Positions 7,378 through 14,679 of a stretch of 28,137 nt of DNA are shown piece by piece; position 1 is the first letter of the stretch, and each line of letters begins with the position of its first letter. The notes under the pieces are model-generated. The model did no database searches. It was not told the origin of the DNA and was given only the letters and a program-made list of their open reading frames with translations. The stretch comes from Bacteroidales bacterium (GTDB lineage: Bacteria > Bacteroidota > Bacteroidia > Bacteroidales > JAADGE01): the NCBI GenBank assembly GCA_029932445.1, contig JAOZQB010000007.1, forward strand, positions 1 to 28,137, given 5' to 3'. A program made the translations under genes and the position numbers.

Positions 7378-8718
7378 TTAAACCAATCCTTGAGCAAGCA
7401 TTGCATCAGCAACTTTAACAAAACCGGCAATATTTGCACCTTTCACATAATCAACCCATCCGTTTTCATCTGTTCCGTATTTTACACATGCATCATGAAT
7501 ATCTTTCATAATTAAATGCAATTTTTTATCTACATCTTCAGAAGACCAACCGTAACGCATTGAATTTTGGCTCATTTCTAATCCTGATACGGCAACACCG
7601 CCGGCATTAGATGCTTTTCCGGGTGAGTATAATATTTTAGCTTTATGAAAAATTTCAACCGCTTCCGGTGTACAAGGCATATTAGCACCCTCTCCTACAC
7701 ATATTACACCGTTATCAATTAATTTTTGAGCATTTTCTGCATTCAATTCATTTTGTGTGGCACAGGGTAATGCAATATCAACTTTTTGTTCCCACGGACG
7801 TTTTCCGGGGAAAAATTCAACTCCGAATTCTTCGGCATAAGGTGCAACAACGTCATTATTTGTGGCACGAAGTTCCAACATATAGTCAATTTTTTCACCT
7901 GAAATACCGTCAGGATCATAAACGTATCCGTCAGGACCTGAAATTGTTACAACTTTTGCTCCGAGTTCGGTTGCTTTTGTAACTGCACCCCAAGCTACAT
8001 TTCCGAAACCGGATACAGCAACCGTTTTTCCTTTAAAACTATCGTTTTTTGTTGCCAACATATTTTGTGAAAAATACACATTCCCGAAACCGGTTGCTTG
8101 CGGACGCATTAAACTGCCGCCCCATTCTCTGCCTTTTCCGGTAAGAACACCGGTAAATTCATTTCGTAATCGTTTATATTGACCGAATAAGTAACCTATT
8201 TCTCTTCCGCCTACACCGATATCACCGGCAGGAACATCCGTATCCGGACCGATATGTCTGAAAAGTTCACTCATAAAACTTTGACAGAAACGCATAATTT
8301 CATTATCCGATTTTCCTTTAGGGTTAAAATCAGAACCACCTTTTCCGCCACCCATCGGCAGAGTCGTTAAACTGTTTTTTAAGACTTGTTCAAATCCTAA
8401 AAATTTCAAAATACTTAATGTTACACTCGGATGAAATCGCAATCCTCCTTTGTAGGGACCGATAGCACTGTTAAATTCGATTCGGTATCCTTTGTTGATA
8501 CGGAATTCACCTTTATCATCTTGCCAAGGAACTCGGAACATAACCGTTCTTTCGGGTTCAACCATACGTTCCAAAATTTTAGCATCCGCATATTTCGGAT
8601 TTTCTTCAATAAACGGAATAATAACTTCGGCAACTTCTTTTACTGCTTGATGAAATTCTTTTTCACCCGGATTTTGAGCAATTACGCTCTCCATAAATTT
8701 ATTTATTTTTTCAGTCAT
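7378..8718 (-). CDS. gdhA: Glutamate dehydrogenase, hexameric small type
   Basis: Interconverts glutamate with 2-oxoglutarate and ammonia using NAD(P)(H), in the cytoplasm as a hexamer. The 446-residue length fits the 50-kDa class. Substrate-site residues are visible: Lys90 in SAIGPYKGGLRFHPSV, catalytic Lys126 in LPMGGGKGGSDFNPKG, and Asp166 in PAGDIGVGGREIG. The dinucleotide domain shows VAVSGFGNVAWGA, then VVTISGPDGYVYD. The absence of an acidic residue at the end of the second strand is compatible with NADPH or dual use, so I do not assign the cofactor. The ATG at 8718 is chosen because it gives the normal N-terminus. It is divergent from the marC-family gene and has its own promoter at 8748-8776. 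Confidence 0.97.
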   Translation of the reverse strand: MTEKINKFMESVIAQNPGEKEFHQAVKEVAEVIIPFIEENPKYADAKILERMVEPERTVMFRVPWQDDKGEFRINKGYRIEFNSAIGPYKGGLRFHPSVTLSILKFLGFEQVLKNSLTTLPMGGGKGGSDFNPKGKSDNEIMRFCQSFMSELFRHIGPDTDVPAGDIGVGGREIGYLFGQYKRLRNEFTGVLTGKGREWGGSLMRPQATGFGNVYFSQNMLATKNDSFKGKTVAVSGFGNVAWGAVTKATELGAKVVTISGPDGYVYDPDGISGEKIDYMLELRATNNDVVAPYAEEFGVEFFPGKRPWEQKVDIALPCATQNELNAENAQKLIDNGVICVGEGANMPCTPEAVEIFHKAKILYSPGKASNAGGVAVSGLEMSQNSMRYGWSSEDVDKKLHLIMKDIHDACVKYGTDENGWVDYVKGANIAGFVKVADAMLAQGLV

Positions 8719-8747
8719 TACAATTTATTTTTACAATGATTATGCAG

Positions 8748-8776
8748 CAAAATTATACATTTTTATTTATATCAAA
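8748..8776 (-). promoter_or_regulatory. Bacteroidota-type promoter of gdhA
   Basis: On the minus strand, TTTG (8776-8773), a 17-bp spacer and TAATTTTG (8755-8748) give a full -33/-7 pair. The start codon is 30 bp further on, so the leader is short. Confidence 0.7.
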
Positions 8777-8977
8777 CATCTTTTTGACGAATAAAATCAC
8801 CCAGCTTATTTAACTGGATTACAGATAATTACAACTTTATTAAAGATGTTAAACAACAGACATTGATAAATATCACATTTTTGAATATTTAAAAACCGGA
8901 ACATTTGATATCAGTAAAAATAAATTATTATAGAAATATTGCAAAAATCACTTGCCGTTAATAAAAAGTTTTTCATT

Positions 8978-9008
8978 TTTGCACGCTTTTTAAAAATACG
9001 TATATTTG
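8978..9008 (+). promoter_or_regulatory. Bacteroidota-type promoter of the marC-family gene
   Basis: TTTG at 8978-8981, a 19-bp spacer and TATATTTG at 9001-9008 form a full consensus promoter 22 bp before the ATG at 9031. Confidence 0.75.
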
Positions 9009-9030
9009 ATAACTTATAAAAATTAACATT

Positions 9031-9645
9031 ATGGAATTCAGTATAATTGATATTTTATCTGTTTTTATGGTCTTATTTGCCGTAATTGATATTTTCGGCT
9101 CCATCCCTCTTATTATAGATATGAAAGCGAAGGGAAATAAAATAGAAGCCGGAAAAACAACCTTAATTTCTTTTTTAATATTAACATTATTTCTTTTTGT
9201 AGGAGAAGCATTGCTTAAAGTATTCGGGGTAGATATCGAATCGTTTGCTATTGCCGGTTCTTTTATTATCTTCTTTTTGGCTTTGGAAATGGTTCTCGAT
9301 ATTGAAGTTTTTAAAGGAAATACCGGAACTGACAGTGCTTCCGTTGTTCCTCTTGCATTTCCGATTATTGCCGGTGCAGGAAGTATTACGACCTTGCTTT
9401 CTTTAAGAGCCGAATATTCGTACCTTAATATTATGATTGCTTTGTTGCTTAACATGATTGTGGTATTTATTGTTTTGAGGACAACCAAGTATATTGAAAA
9501 AATGCTCGGACAAACAGGAATTACCATCCTAAGAAAAATATTCGGTATTATATTATTGTCAATTGCCATAAAACTGTTTATGTCGAATATTGCAAGTTCG
9601 GTGGCAACACATTTCCCGGGCTTAATAGAAAAATTAGGAAGTTAA
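9031..9645 (+). CDS. MarC-family integral membrane protein
   Basis: 204 residues, six predicted membrane helices. The family hallmark is the Pro/Gly-rich re-entrant-looking motif after helix 3, here VPLAFPIIAGAGSITTLL (about residues 106-123); the N-terminal helix has FAVIDIFGSIPLI, also typical. MarC-type (UPF0056/NAAT) proteins are putative transporters. The old link to multiple antibiotic resistance has not held up, and some relatives are implicated in amino-acid transport, so no substrate is assigned. It has its own promoter and lies 70 bp upstream of pgk in the same direction. Since no full -33/-7 pair is visible directly before pgk, the two may be co-transcribed. Confidence 0.9.
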   Translation: MEFSIIDILSVFMVLFAVIDIFGSIPLIIDMKAKGNKIEAGKTTLISFLILTLFLFVGEALLKVFGVDIESFAIAGSFIIFFLALEMVLDIEVFKGNTGTDSASVVPLAFPIIAGAGSITTLLSLRAEYSYLNIMIALLLNMIVVFIVLRTTKYIEKMLGQTGITILRKIFGIILLSIAIKLFMSNIASSVATHFPGLIEKLGS

Positions 9646-9715
9646 ACCTAAAGAATTTTATTTTTACAAACATTAACCATAACTTTACAAAAATATTTAA
9701 CAAAAACCGAAAATC

Positions 9716-10900
9716 ATGCAAAATATTGATAACTATAACTTTACAGACAAAAAAGCCATCGTAAGAGTTGATTTTAACGTCCCCTTAAACGCCAATTTTA
9801 AAGTAACGGACAACACAAGAATTGTTGCGGCATTACCAACCGTTAAAAAAATTGCTTCGCAAGGAGTGGTTATTTTAATGTCGCATCTCGGCAGGCCGAA
9901 AGCCAAAGAAGAAAAATTTTCTCTGAAACATATCGTCCCGGAACTTTCAAAACTTCTCGGCAAAAACGTACAATTTATTGATGATTGCATCGGCGAAAAC
10001 GTAAAAGCTAAAGTCGCGGCACTTAAAAACGGCGATGTTTTATTGCTCGAAAACTTAAGATATTATCCCGAAGAAAAAAAAGGCGATAAGGCATTTGCAA
10101 AACAACTTGCCGAACTTGCCGACGTCTATGTTAATGATGCTTTCGGAACGGCACACCGTGCACATGCCTCTACAACAATCATTGCACAATTTTTCCCTGA
10201 TGATAAAATGTTCGGATACTTAATTGAAAAAGAACTTAAAAGTTTACAAAAAGTATTAACCGAACACGAAAAACCCTTTACGGCAATTCTCGGCGGAGCA
10301 AAAGTGTCTTCTAAAATTATTGTTATTGAAAAATTACTCGAAAAAGTTGATAATTTAATTATTGCCGGCGGCATGACTTATACATTTATTAAAGCACAAG
10401 GCGGAAACATCGGCTCTTCATTAGTTGAAGACGATTATCTCGATATGGCAAAAGAACTTATCATTAAAGCAAAGACATCAGGCATTAATTTAATCCTTCC
10501 GATTGACAGTGTAAATGCCGATAAATTTGCCGAAGATGCAAATACAGAAACAACTGCAGTAAATGAAGTTAAAGACAATTGGATGGGTTTGGACATCGGA
10601 CCCGAAACCGTAAAATTATTTTCCGATATTATCTTAAACTCTAAAACCGTACTTTGGAACGGACCTGCCGGTGTTTTTGAAATGGATAAATTTGCTCAAG
10701 GCACCATTAAAATTGCCGAAGCATTGGCAGAAGCCACGTCAAAAGGTTGCTATACATTAGTCGGCGGCGGTGATTCTGTTGCTGCCGTTAAAAAATATCA
10801 TTTGGATGATAAAGTCAGTTACGTATCAACCGGCGGCGGTGCCATGCTCGAATTTCTTGAAGGAAAAGATTTACCGGGAATTGCTGCAATGAAAAACTAA
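9716..10900 (+). CDS. pgk: Phosphoglycerate kinase
   Basis: Transfers the acyl phosphate of 1,3-bisphosphoglycerate to ADP; monomeric and cytoplasmic, directly after GAPDH in glycolysis. The 394-residue length is standard. Motifs in order: KAIVRVDFNVPLN (about 13-25), LMSHLGRPK (about 56-64), LLENLRYYPEEKKGD (about 110-124), NDAFGTAHRAHAST (about 140-153), AILGGAKVSSKI (about 190-201), NGPAGVFE (about 316-323) and the nucleotide-site loop GGGDSVAAVKKY (about 354-365), with TGGGAMLEFLEG near the end. The upstream region has a TAACTTTA that resembles a -7 element with one mismatch; otherwise expression may come from the marC promoter. Confidence 0.97.
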   Translation: MQNIDNYNFTDKKAIVRVDFNVPLNANFKVTDNTRIVAALPTVKKIASQGVVILMSHLGRPKAKEEKFSLKHIVPELSKLLGKNVQFIDDCIGENVKAKVAALKNGDVLLLENLRYYPEEKKGDKAFAKQLAELADVYVNDAFGTAHRAHASTTIIAQFFPDDKMFGYLIEKELKSLQKVLTEHEKPFTAILGGAKVSSKIIVIEKLLEKVDNLIIAGGMTYTFIKAQGGNIGSSLVEDDYLDMAKELIIKAKTSGINLILPIDSVNADKFAEDANTETTAVNEVKDNWMGLDIGPETVKLFSDIILNSKTVLWNGPAGVFEMDKFAQGTIKIAEALAEATSKGCYTLVGGGDSVAAVKKYHLDDKVSYVSTGGGAMLEFLEGKDLPGIAAMKN

Positions 10901-11195
10901 ACCACTACGGATTAAAAATCCATAAGTTTGGTAACAAGCGAATGAAATTCGTTTAACAAAAAATTATGAATTGATTTGAGAACATCGATTAACGAATAAC
11001 GATTTTTGAAGTAAAAACAATATTTTGAACAATACTTACCTCTTATTTATGAGATTCTTCATAATTCTTAAATCGTTAATCCTTATTCGATATTCAAAAA
11101 ATATTTATAGAAACTAAAGTAACTGCAATAAAATTGCAGAGTTTTAACTTAAAAATAGAAAATAAACACATAACGCTCCGAAAGGAGCGTTTTTA
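10901..11195. other. Gene-free convergent region with imperfect long inverted repeat
   Basis: No gene is visible in these 295 bp. An imperfect inverted repeat of about 30 bp joins 10979-11009 (around CATCGATTAACGAATAACG) with 11066-11097 (around CGTTAATCCTTATTCGATAT), about six mismatches, spacer about 56 bp. A small hairpin follows: CTGCAAT (11123-11129) with ATTGCAG (11133-11139). The terminator at 11172 ends the region. Confidence 0.5.
11172..11194. terminator. Hairpin terminator with GAAA loop between pgk and the S4-domain gene
   Basis: AACGCTCC (11172-11179), loop GAAA, GGAGCGTT (11184-11191). The rightward side has a run of five T (11190-11194); the leftward side is followed by a broken T-rich run. 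It can end pgk transcripts and, lying just after the stop at 11196, probably also the leftward operon. Confidence 0.8.
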
Positions 11196-11573
11196 TTATT
11201 CAAAGAAATCTTCCAAATCACGCCGGTCTTTTTTAGTCGGTCTGCCGGTTCCGCGCTCGCGATTTAAAGCTGTTTTTTTATTTATTATATCAAGCGTATC
11301 CAGATATTCTTTGGGCGTAATTTCTTCTAAGTAATCCTGAACCAATTTAGCTCCTACTCTGTTATGAAGGATTTGTTTGATACGATAGATTCTGAATACC
11401 GGCGGCTGTTTAATTTTAAATTCATCGCCTTTCTGAATTGTTCGGGAAGGTTTTAAAAAAGTATCCTCAATACTCACCAATTTTTTCTTACACGCCTCGG
11501 CAGCTTTACTTCTGGTTTTATACAATCGAACTGCCCAAAGAAATTTGTCGATGCGTTCAGTCGGATTGCTCAT
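11196..11573 (-). CDS. S4-domain RNA-binding protein, Hsp15/RqcP type
   Basis: 125 residues. The N-terminal half is a single S4 RNA-binding domain: RIDKFLWAVRLYKTRSKAAEACKK (about 7-30), then the typical VKPSRTIQKGDEF-like turn (here FLKPSRTIQKGDEFKI, about 39-54). The C-terminus is basic and ends RGTGRPTKKDRRDLEDFFE, a tail usual in Hsp15 (HslR) relatives. In E. coli, Hsp15 binds 50S subunits carrying peptidyl-tRNA, and firmicute RqcP acts in ribosome rescue. A role on stalled 50S subunits is inferred, and fits its neighbour pth, which cleaves peptidyl-tRNA. Its start overlaps the end of pth by 17 bp, so translation is probably coupled. Confidence 0.88.
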   Translation of the reverse strand: MSNPTERIDKFLWAVRLYKTRSKAAEACKKKLVSIEDTFLKPSRTIQKGDEFKIKQPPVFRIYRIKQILHNRVGAKLVQDYLEEITPKEYLDTLDIINKKTALNRERGTGRPTKKDRRDLEDFFE

Positions 11574-12228
11574 CTTTCGTTTGTAATTTTATTAACTCTG
11601 CCTCGAAATCGTATTTATTGTTAAAAAAATTCATGGTTCTTTCCATACCGATTGTACCGAAATTTTTAATCGCACCAATCATTTTTTTAATCCGTTCAGG
11701 AAGCAATTTTTTTTCATCATCATTCCAATCATTCAACACATAATCAACTTGAGTCCCTTTATGAAAAGAATCACCGATACCGAAACGCAAGCGATTAAAA
11801 TTTTGATGTCCGACAACAGCAATGATATCTTTCAAACCGTTATGGCCACCGTCTCCGCCGTTTTTTTTCAAGCGTATCGTACCGAAAGGAAGAGCTAAAT
11901 CATCAACAATAACCAGAGTATTTGCTGTATCTGTTTTTTCTTTTTTCATCCAATAATCAACCGCCTTACCGCTTAAATTCATATAAGTCATCGGTTTTAC
12001 CAGAACAAATATTCTGCCTTTAAACTTAATTTTAGCAACATCGGCATAACGCTTATGCTCAAAAACAGCATCGGACGCTTCAGCAAAAGCGTCCAATACC
12101 TTAAATCCTGTATTATGTCTTGAGTCGGCATATTTTTCACCGGGATTTCCCAGACCGACAATAAGATACTTCATCTTATTATCTTCATTCTCCTTTTGTG
12201 TATTCTTTTTTTTGAAAAGCCACATCAA
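11557..12228 (-). CDS. pth: Peptidyl-tRNA hydrolase
   Basis: Releases tRNA from peptidyl-tRNA that dropped off ribosomes. The catalytic core begins MKYLIVGLGNPGEKY (residue 19), with the family residues Asn28 (GLGNPG), His38 (SRHNTGF), the FVLVKPMTYMNLSG strand and Asp111/112 (VIVDDLALPFG), then GGDGGHNGLKDI and RLRFGIG. The first 18 residues (MMWLFKKKNTQKENEDNK) are a basic extension before the core. I keep the ATG at 12228 because comparable Lys-rich extensions occur in related proteins and the gap to rplY is then only 12 bp. A start at 12174 would give the classical 205-residue form. Operon order is prs, rplY, pth, S4 protein. Confidence 0.93.
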   Translation of the reverse strand: MMWLFKKKNTQKENEDNKMKYLIVGLGNPGEKYADSRHNTGFKVLDAFAEASDAVFEHKRYADVAKIKFKGRIFVLVKPMTYMNLSGKAVDYWMKKEKTDTANTLVIVDDLALPFGTIRLKKNGGDGGHNGLKDIIAVVGHQNFNRLRFGIGDSFHKGTQVDYVLNDWNDDEKKLLPERIKKMIGAIKNFGTIGMERTMNFFNNKYDFEAELIKLQTKDEQSD

Positions 12229-12240
12229 GGAAATATTAAA

Positions 12241-12894
12241 TTATTCTTTGGTATCTTTTTCTTCGGTTGCTGATTCTTCGCCTTCAGCTCCTTCTTCTCC
12301 TTCTTCTCCTTCTTCTCCTTCTTCAATTTCATCCATAGCTTTAGCTAAACGTGTAACATTTACACTAACGACAACAGACTGCGGATCAAGAAATTCCAAA
12401 TCTTCATGTTCTGCATTCAAATCATCAATTCTTAAGGCTTCTCCGATACCGATATCCGTAACATCAATATCAACAGTATCGGGCATATTTTCAGCCGTTG
12501 CTTTTACTAATAATTTTCTTCTGTTTACCTGTAAAACACCACCTTCTTGTACTCCTTTTGACAATCCGGAAGTCGTAACGGGAACATTAATTTTAAATGC
12601 CTTTGATGTATCAATTCTGTAAAAATCAATGTGCTGAATTTCATCTGTTACCGGATGAAAATCAACTGTTTGCATAATTGCCTGACATTCTTTTCCTTCA
12701 ATATTTAAATTAACGATAAAGGAATGCGGAGTAAAAACCAATTTTCTGAAATCATTTTTATGCGCATGAAAATGTATGTTTTCTTTAATTTGTCCGTATA
12801 ATACACAAGGGACATGATCTTGCCTTCTTAATTGTTTCGTTGCTTTTTTACCGATTACTTTTCGGGCTTCAGCTTTAATCTCTATTGATTTCAT
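12241..12894 (-). CDS. rplY: 50S ribosomal protein L25 (general stress protein Ctc family)
   Basis: 5S-rRNA-binding large-subunit protein of the long TL5/CTC type, 217 residues. The N-terminal L25 domain is residues 1-95 (IEIKAEARKVIGKKATKQLRR, then VPCVLYG and FHPVTDEIQHIDFYRI). The C-terminal TL5 domain is about 96-187 (KINVPVTTSGLSKGVQEGGVL, then DIDVTDIGIGEALRIDDL). The last 30 residues are extremely acidic: four Glu-Glu-Gly triplets encoded by a perfect 9-bp tandem repeat, then a Glu/Thr/Ser tail. The start matches the normal L25 N-terminus. A full promoter lies about 110 bp upstream, with a foldable leader between. Confidence 0.95.
   Translation of the reverse strand: MKSIEIKAEARKVIGKKATKQLRRQDHVPCVLYGQIKENIHFHAHKNDFRKLVFTPHSFIVNLNIEGKECQAIMQTVDFHPVTDEIQHIDFYRIDTSKAFKINVPVTTSGLSKGVQEGGVLQVNRRKLLVKATAENMPDTVDIDVTDIGIGEALRIDDLNAEHEDLEFLDPQSVVVSVNVTRLAKAMDEIEEGEEGEEGEEGAEGEESATEEKDTKE
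12289..12324. repeat. Four perfect 9-bp tandem repeats inside rplY
   Basis: TCCTTCTTC is repeated four times without error on the plus strand, encoding four Glu-Glu-Gly units in the acidic tail of L25. In-frame units of this kind can vary in copy number by slippage without breaking the gene. Confidence 0.95.
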
Positions 12895-12918
12895 GTTAAA
12901 TGTAATTTGTGCTACTCA

Positions 12919-12960
12919 GGTTTAAGAAAAAACTTCTTTGTGAAGATAAAGCTCTTAACC
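12919..12960 (-). promoter_or_regulatory. Possible structured leader of rplY
   Basis: Read on the minus strand, GGTTAAGA (12960-12953) can pair with TCTTAAACC (12927-12919) with one bulge, around an inner hairpin CTTC (12945-12942) / GAAG (12936-12933). The inner hairpin is followed by six T, so it also resembles a weak attenuator. It lies in the roughly 100-nt leader between the promoter and the ATG. No known leader family is claimed. Confidence 0.35.
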
Positions 12961-13001
12961 TCCATCACACGATTAAAAATATGCTTTTGAAAATTGAGCG
13001 G

Positions 13002-13032
13002 CAAAAGTAAGAAAAAATATTTGTGACGCAAA
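13002..13032 (-). promoter_or_regulatory. Bacteroidota-type promoter of rplY-pth-S4 operon
   Basis: On the minus strand TTTG (13032-13029), a 19-bp spacer and TACTTTTG (13009-13002) form a full -33/-7 pair about 108 bp before the rplY start. Confidence 0.75.
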
Positions 13033-13061
13033 TTTTTTTATTTATCCTTAAAATCCGCAAG

Positions 13062-13138
13062 TCATCGTATCATTTTGTTGATAAACAGAGGATTAAATAC
13101 AAATTAGTTTCACTTAAATTAAAACAGTGATACGATGA
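13062..13138. repeat. Short inverted-repeat element downstream of prs
   Basis: TCATCGTATCA (13062-13072) and TGATACGATGA (13128-13138) are perfect 11-bp inverted repeats 55 bp apart, with weaker complementarity continuing inward. The adjoining bases 13139-13152 include TATCAGCATTTT, also present in the element at 14359-14492 on the other side of prs, which suggests related sequences. Confidence 0.5.
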
Positions 13139-13282
13139 TTATCAGCATTTTAGCTTTTATCTTTCGGATATGAAGTTTTCCTTTAATTTAGGAAAAATTC
13201 TGTTAAAAGATTGATAATCATTGAATGAATAATTCAATTGAAACTGAATAAATTCATACCGGGACTCGCAGATTGACGAATT

Positions 13283-14212
13283 CTATAAAAAACTTGAACT
13301 AATCGACTGGTAATGATAAACTTTATCAACAACCTCAGCAAATACATCAGCGACAGATAGGATTTTAATTTTTGAAGATTCTTTTTTCAAAGGAATGGTA
13401 TCCGAAACAATCAATTCTTTTAATTTTGAATTTTCGATACGTTCATAAGATTCACCGGATAATACAGGATGCGTTATTACCGCTCTGACACTTATTGCTC
13501 CGTTTTCCAGCAACACTTCAGCGGCCTTTACAATAGTTCCTGCCGTATCAATAATATCATCTACTATAATCACATTTTTACCTTTTACATCACCGATAAT
13601 CCGCATTTCACTGACGACATTTGCTTTTTCTCTTGCTTTATAGCCAATCACCATGGGGGCTTTCAGAAATTTTGCATACGCATTTGCACGTTTTGTTCCG
13701 CCGGTATCGGGAGATGCTATTGCAATGTTTTCGAGTTTTAAATTTTTTAAATATGGAATAAAAACAGCCGAAGCAAATAAGTGATCAACCGGGACATTAA
13801 AAAAACCTTGTATTTGATCGGCATGCAAATCCATCGTTATTATACGATCGGCACCGGCAGCTGTTAATAAATCCGCAACCAATTTAGCTCCGATTGCAAC
13901 ACGCGGACGATCTTTTCTGTCTTGACGTGCAAAACCGAAATACGGTATTACGGCAACGACTTTATAGGCAGAAGCTCTTTTTGCGGCATCAATCATTAAT
14001 AATAATTCAAATAAATTATCTGTCGGTTGAAACGTTGATTGAACGATAAAAACAAAATTCCCTCTGACCGTTTCATCATAGCCGGGTTGATATTCCCCGT
14101 CACTGAATTTTGTTATAAACGATTTTCCCAGTTCCGTACCATAACTTTTTGTTATTTGCTCGGCAAGATATTTCGAAGATTGTCCTGAGAAGATTTTTAT
14201 ATCTGAATGCAT
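13283..14212 (-). CDS. prs: Ribose-phosphate pyrophosphokinase (PRPP synthetase)
   Basis: Makes PRPP from ribose 5-phosphate and ATP, feeding purine, pyrimidine, histidine and NAD synthesis. The 309-residue length is class I. Seen in order: KIFSGQSSKYLAEQI at the N-terminus, FSDGEYQPGYDETVRG (about 36-51), VIPYFGFARQDRKDRPRVAIGAK (about 88-110) with the flexible-loop Arg residues, TMDLHADQIQGFF with His130, and the PRPP-binding signature VDDIIDTAGT with Asp218, Asp219 and Asp222. The C-terminus has KIKILSVADVFAEVV. It is separated from rplY by 388 bp with an independent rplY promoter, so it is probably its own unit. A single -7 match lies 40 bp upstream. Confidence 0.97.
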   Translation of the reverse strand: MHSDIKIFSGQSSKYLAEQITKSYGTELGKSFITKFSDGEYQPGYDETVRGNFVFIVQSTFQPTDNLFELLLMIDAAKRASAYKVVAVIPYFGFARQDRKDRPRVAIGAKLVADLLTAAGADRIITMDLHADQIQGFFNVPVDHLFASAVFIPYLKNLKLENIAIASPDTGGTKRANAYAKFLKAPMVIGYKAREKANVVSEMRIIGDVKGKNVIIVDDIIDTAGTIVKAAEVLLENGAISVRAVITHPVLSGESYERIENSKLKELIVSDTIPLKKESSKIKILSVADVFAEVVDKVYHYQSISSSFL

Positions 14213-14251
14213 AATAATGAAGTATAAAATGAAGGTTTAATCTGTCATTTG

Positions 14252-14259
14252 CAAAGTTA
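14252..14259 (-). promoter_or_regulatory. Possible -7 element of prs
   Basis: TAACTTTG on the minus strand (14259-14252) matches TAnnTTTG 40 bp before the prs ATG, but no TTG lies 17-23 bp upstream. Confidence 0.4.
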
Positions 14260-14358
14260 AAACTTTTTATTAAATGCATAAGCTTTTATGTCAGTTCAAA
14301 ATAATTTCTTTGTTTAATATTTTCTCAGGCATTAATATAAAAATTTAACAAATCAATT

Positions 14359-14492
14359 TTGAGTCCACTCCGAAAAGTCAAAAAGTGATAATTTAGTTAT
14401 CCGATGAATTTTTAATTAGCTGACTACCAGTATAACTGAATATCAGCATTTTGCAAAATCATTCATCGGATGACTTTTCAGAGTGGACTCAA
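14359..14492. repeat. 134-bp MITE-like element with 22-bp terminal inverted repeats
   Basis: The ends 14359-14380 and 14471-14492 are inverted repeats of 22 bp with one mismatch, beginning TTGAGTCCACTC. A second perfect 11-bp arm lies inside: ATCCGATGAAT (14399-14409) with ATTCATCGGAT (14461-14471). No coding capacity is present. The outer bases TT/AA are symmetric, so I cannot fix the exact end or a target-site duplication. Confidence 0.65.
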
Positions 14493-14679
14493 CTTTTATA
14501 ATTTACATTTAAAATATCTGAAATAATGAAGTATTTATACTCTAAATCTATATTTGTAAAGTTCTTATTATCTGATAATTATTTCCAAACTTTAATAACT
14601 GTTTTTAATTGAAAATGTTTGTGCCGAAACAAAAAAAACAACATATATATAAGGTGTCTATGTTTCACCAAAAATCCCT

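Larger units (their letters stand above)
8719..9030. other. Divergent regulatory region between gdhA and the marC-family gene
   Basis: This 312-bp region holds no gene. It contains the two promoters listed separately and two TGATA-type dyads between them: TGATA-AA-TATCA at 8864-8875 and the perfect palindrome TGATATCA at 8906-8913, centres 40 bp apart. They could be sites for one regulator or chance in AT-rich DNA. Confidence 0.35.
12895..13282. other. Intergenic region between prs and rplY
   Basis: This 388-bp region holds no gene. Going leftward from prs it contains the inverted repeat 13062-13138, the rplY promoter 13002-13032 and the rplY leader. The stretch 13139-13282 shows no recognisable signal and no T-tailed terminator for prs. 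Confidence 0.6.
14213..14679. other. Intergenic region upstream of prs with one repeat element
   Basis: This 467-bp region holds no gene. Apart from the repeat 14359-14492 and the possible prs -7 element, nothing recognisable is seen; 14493-14679 is plain AT-rich DNA that includes the rnhA 3' flank. Confidence 0.6.

Noticed and set aside
8973..9569. 198-codon open frame on the minus strand opposite the marC-family gene
   Set aside because: It lies wholly antisense to a well-supported membrane protein with family motifs and a promoter; its long hydrophobic product is a mirror of that gene's codon pattern.
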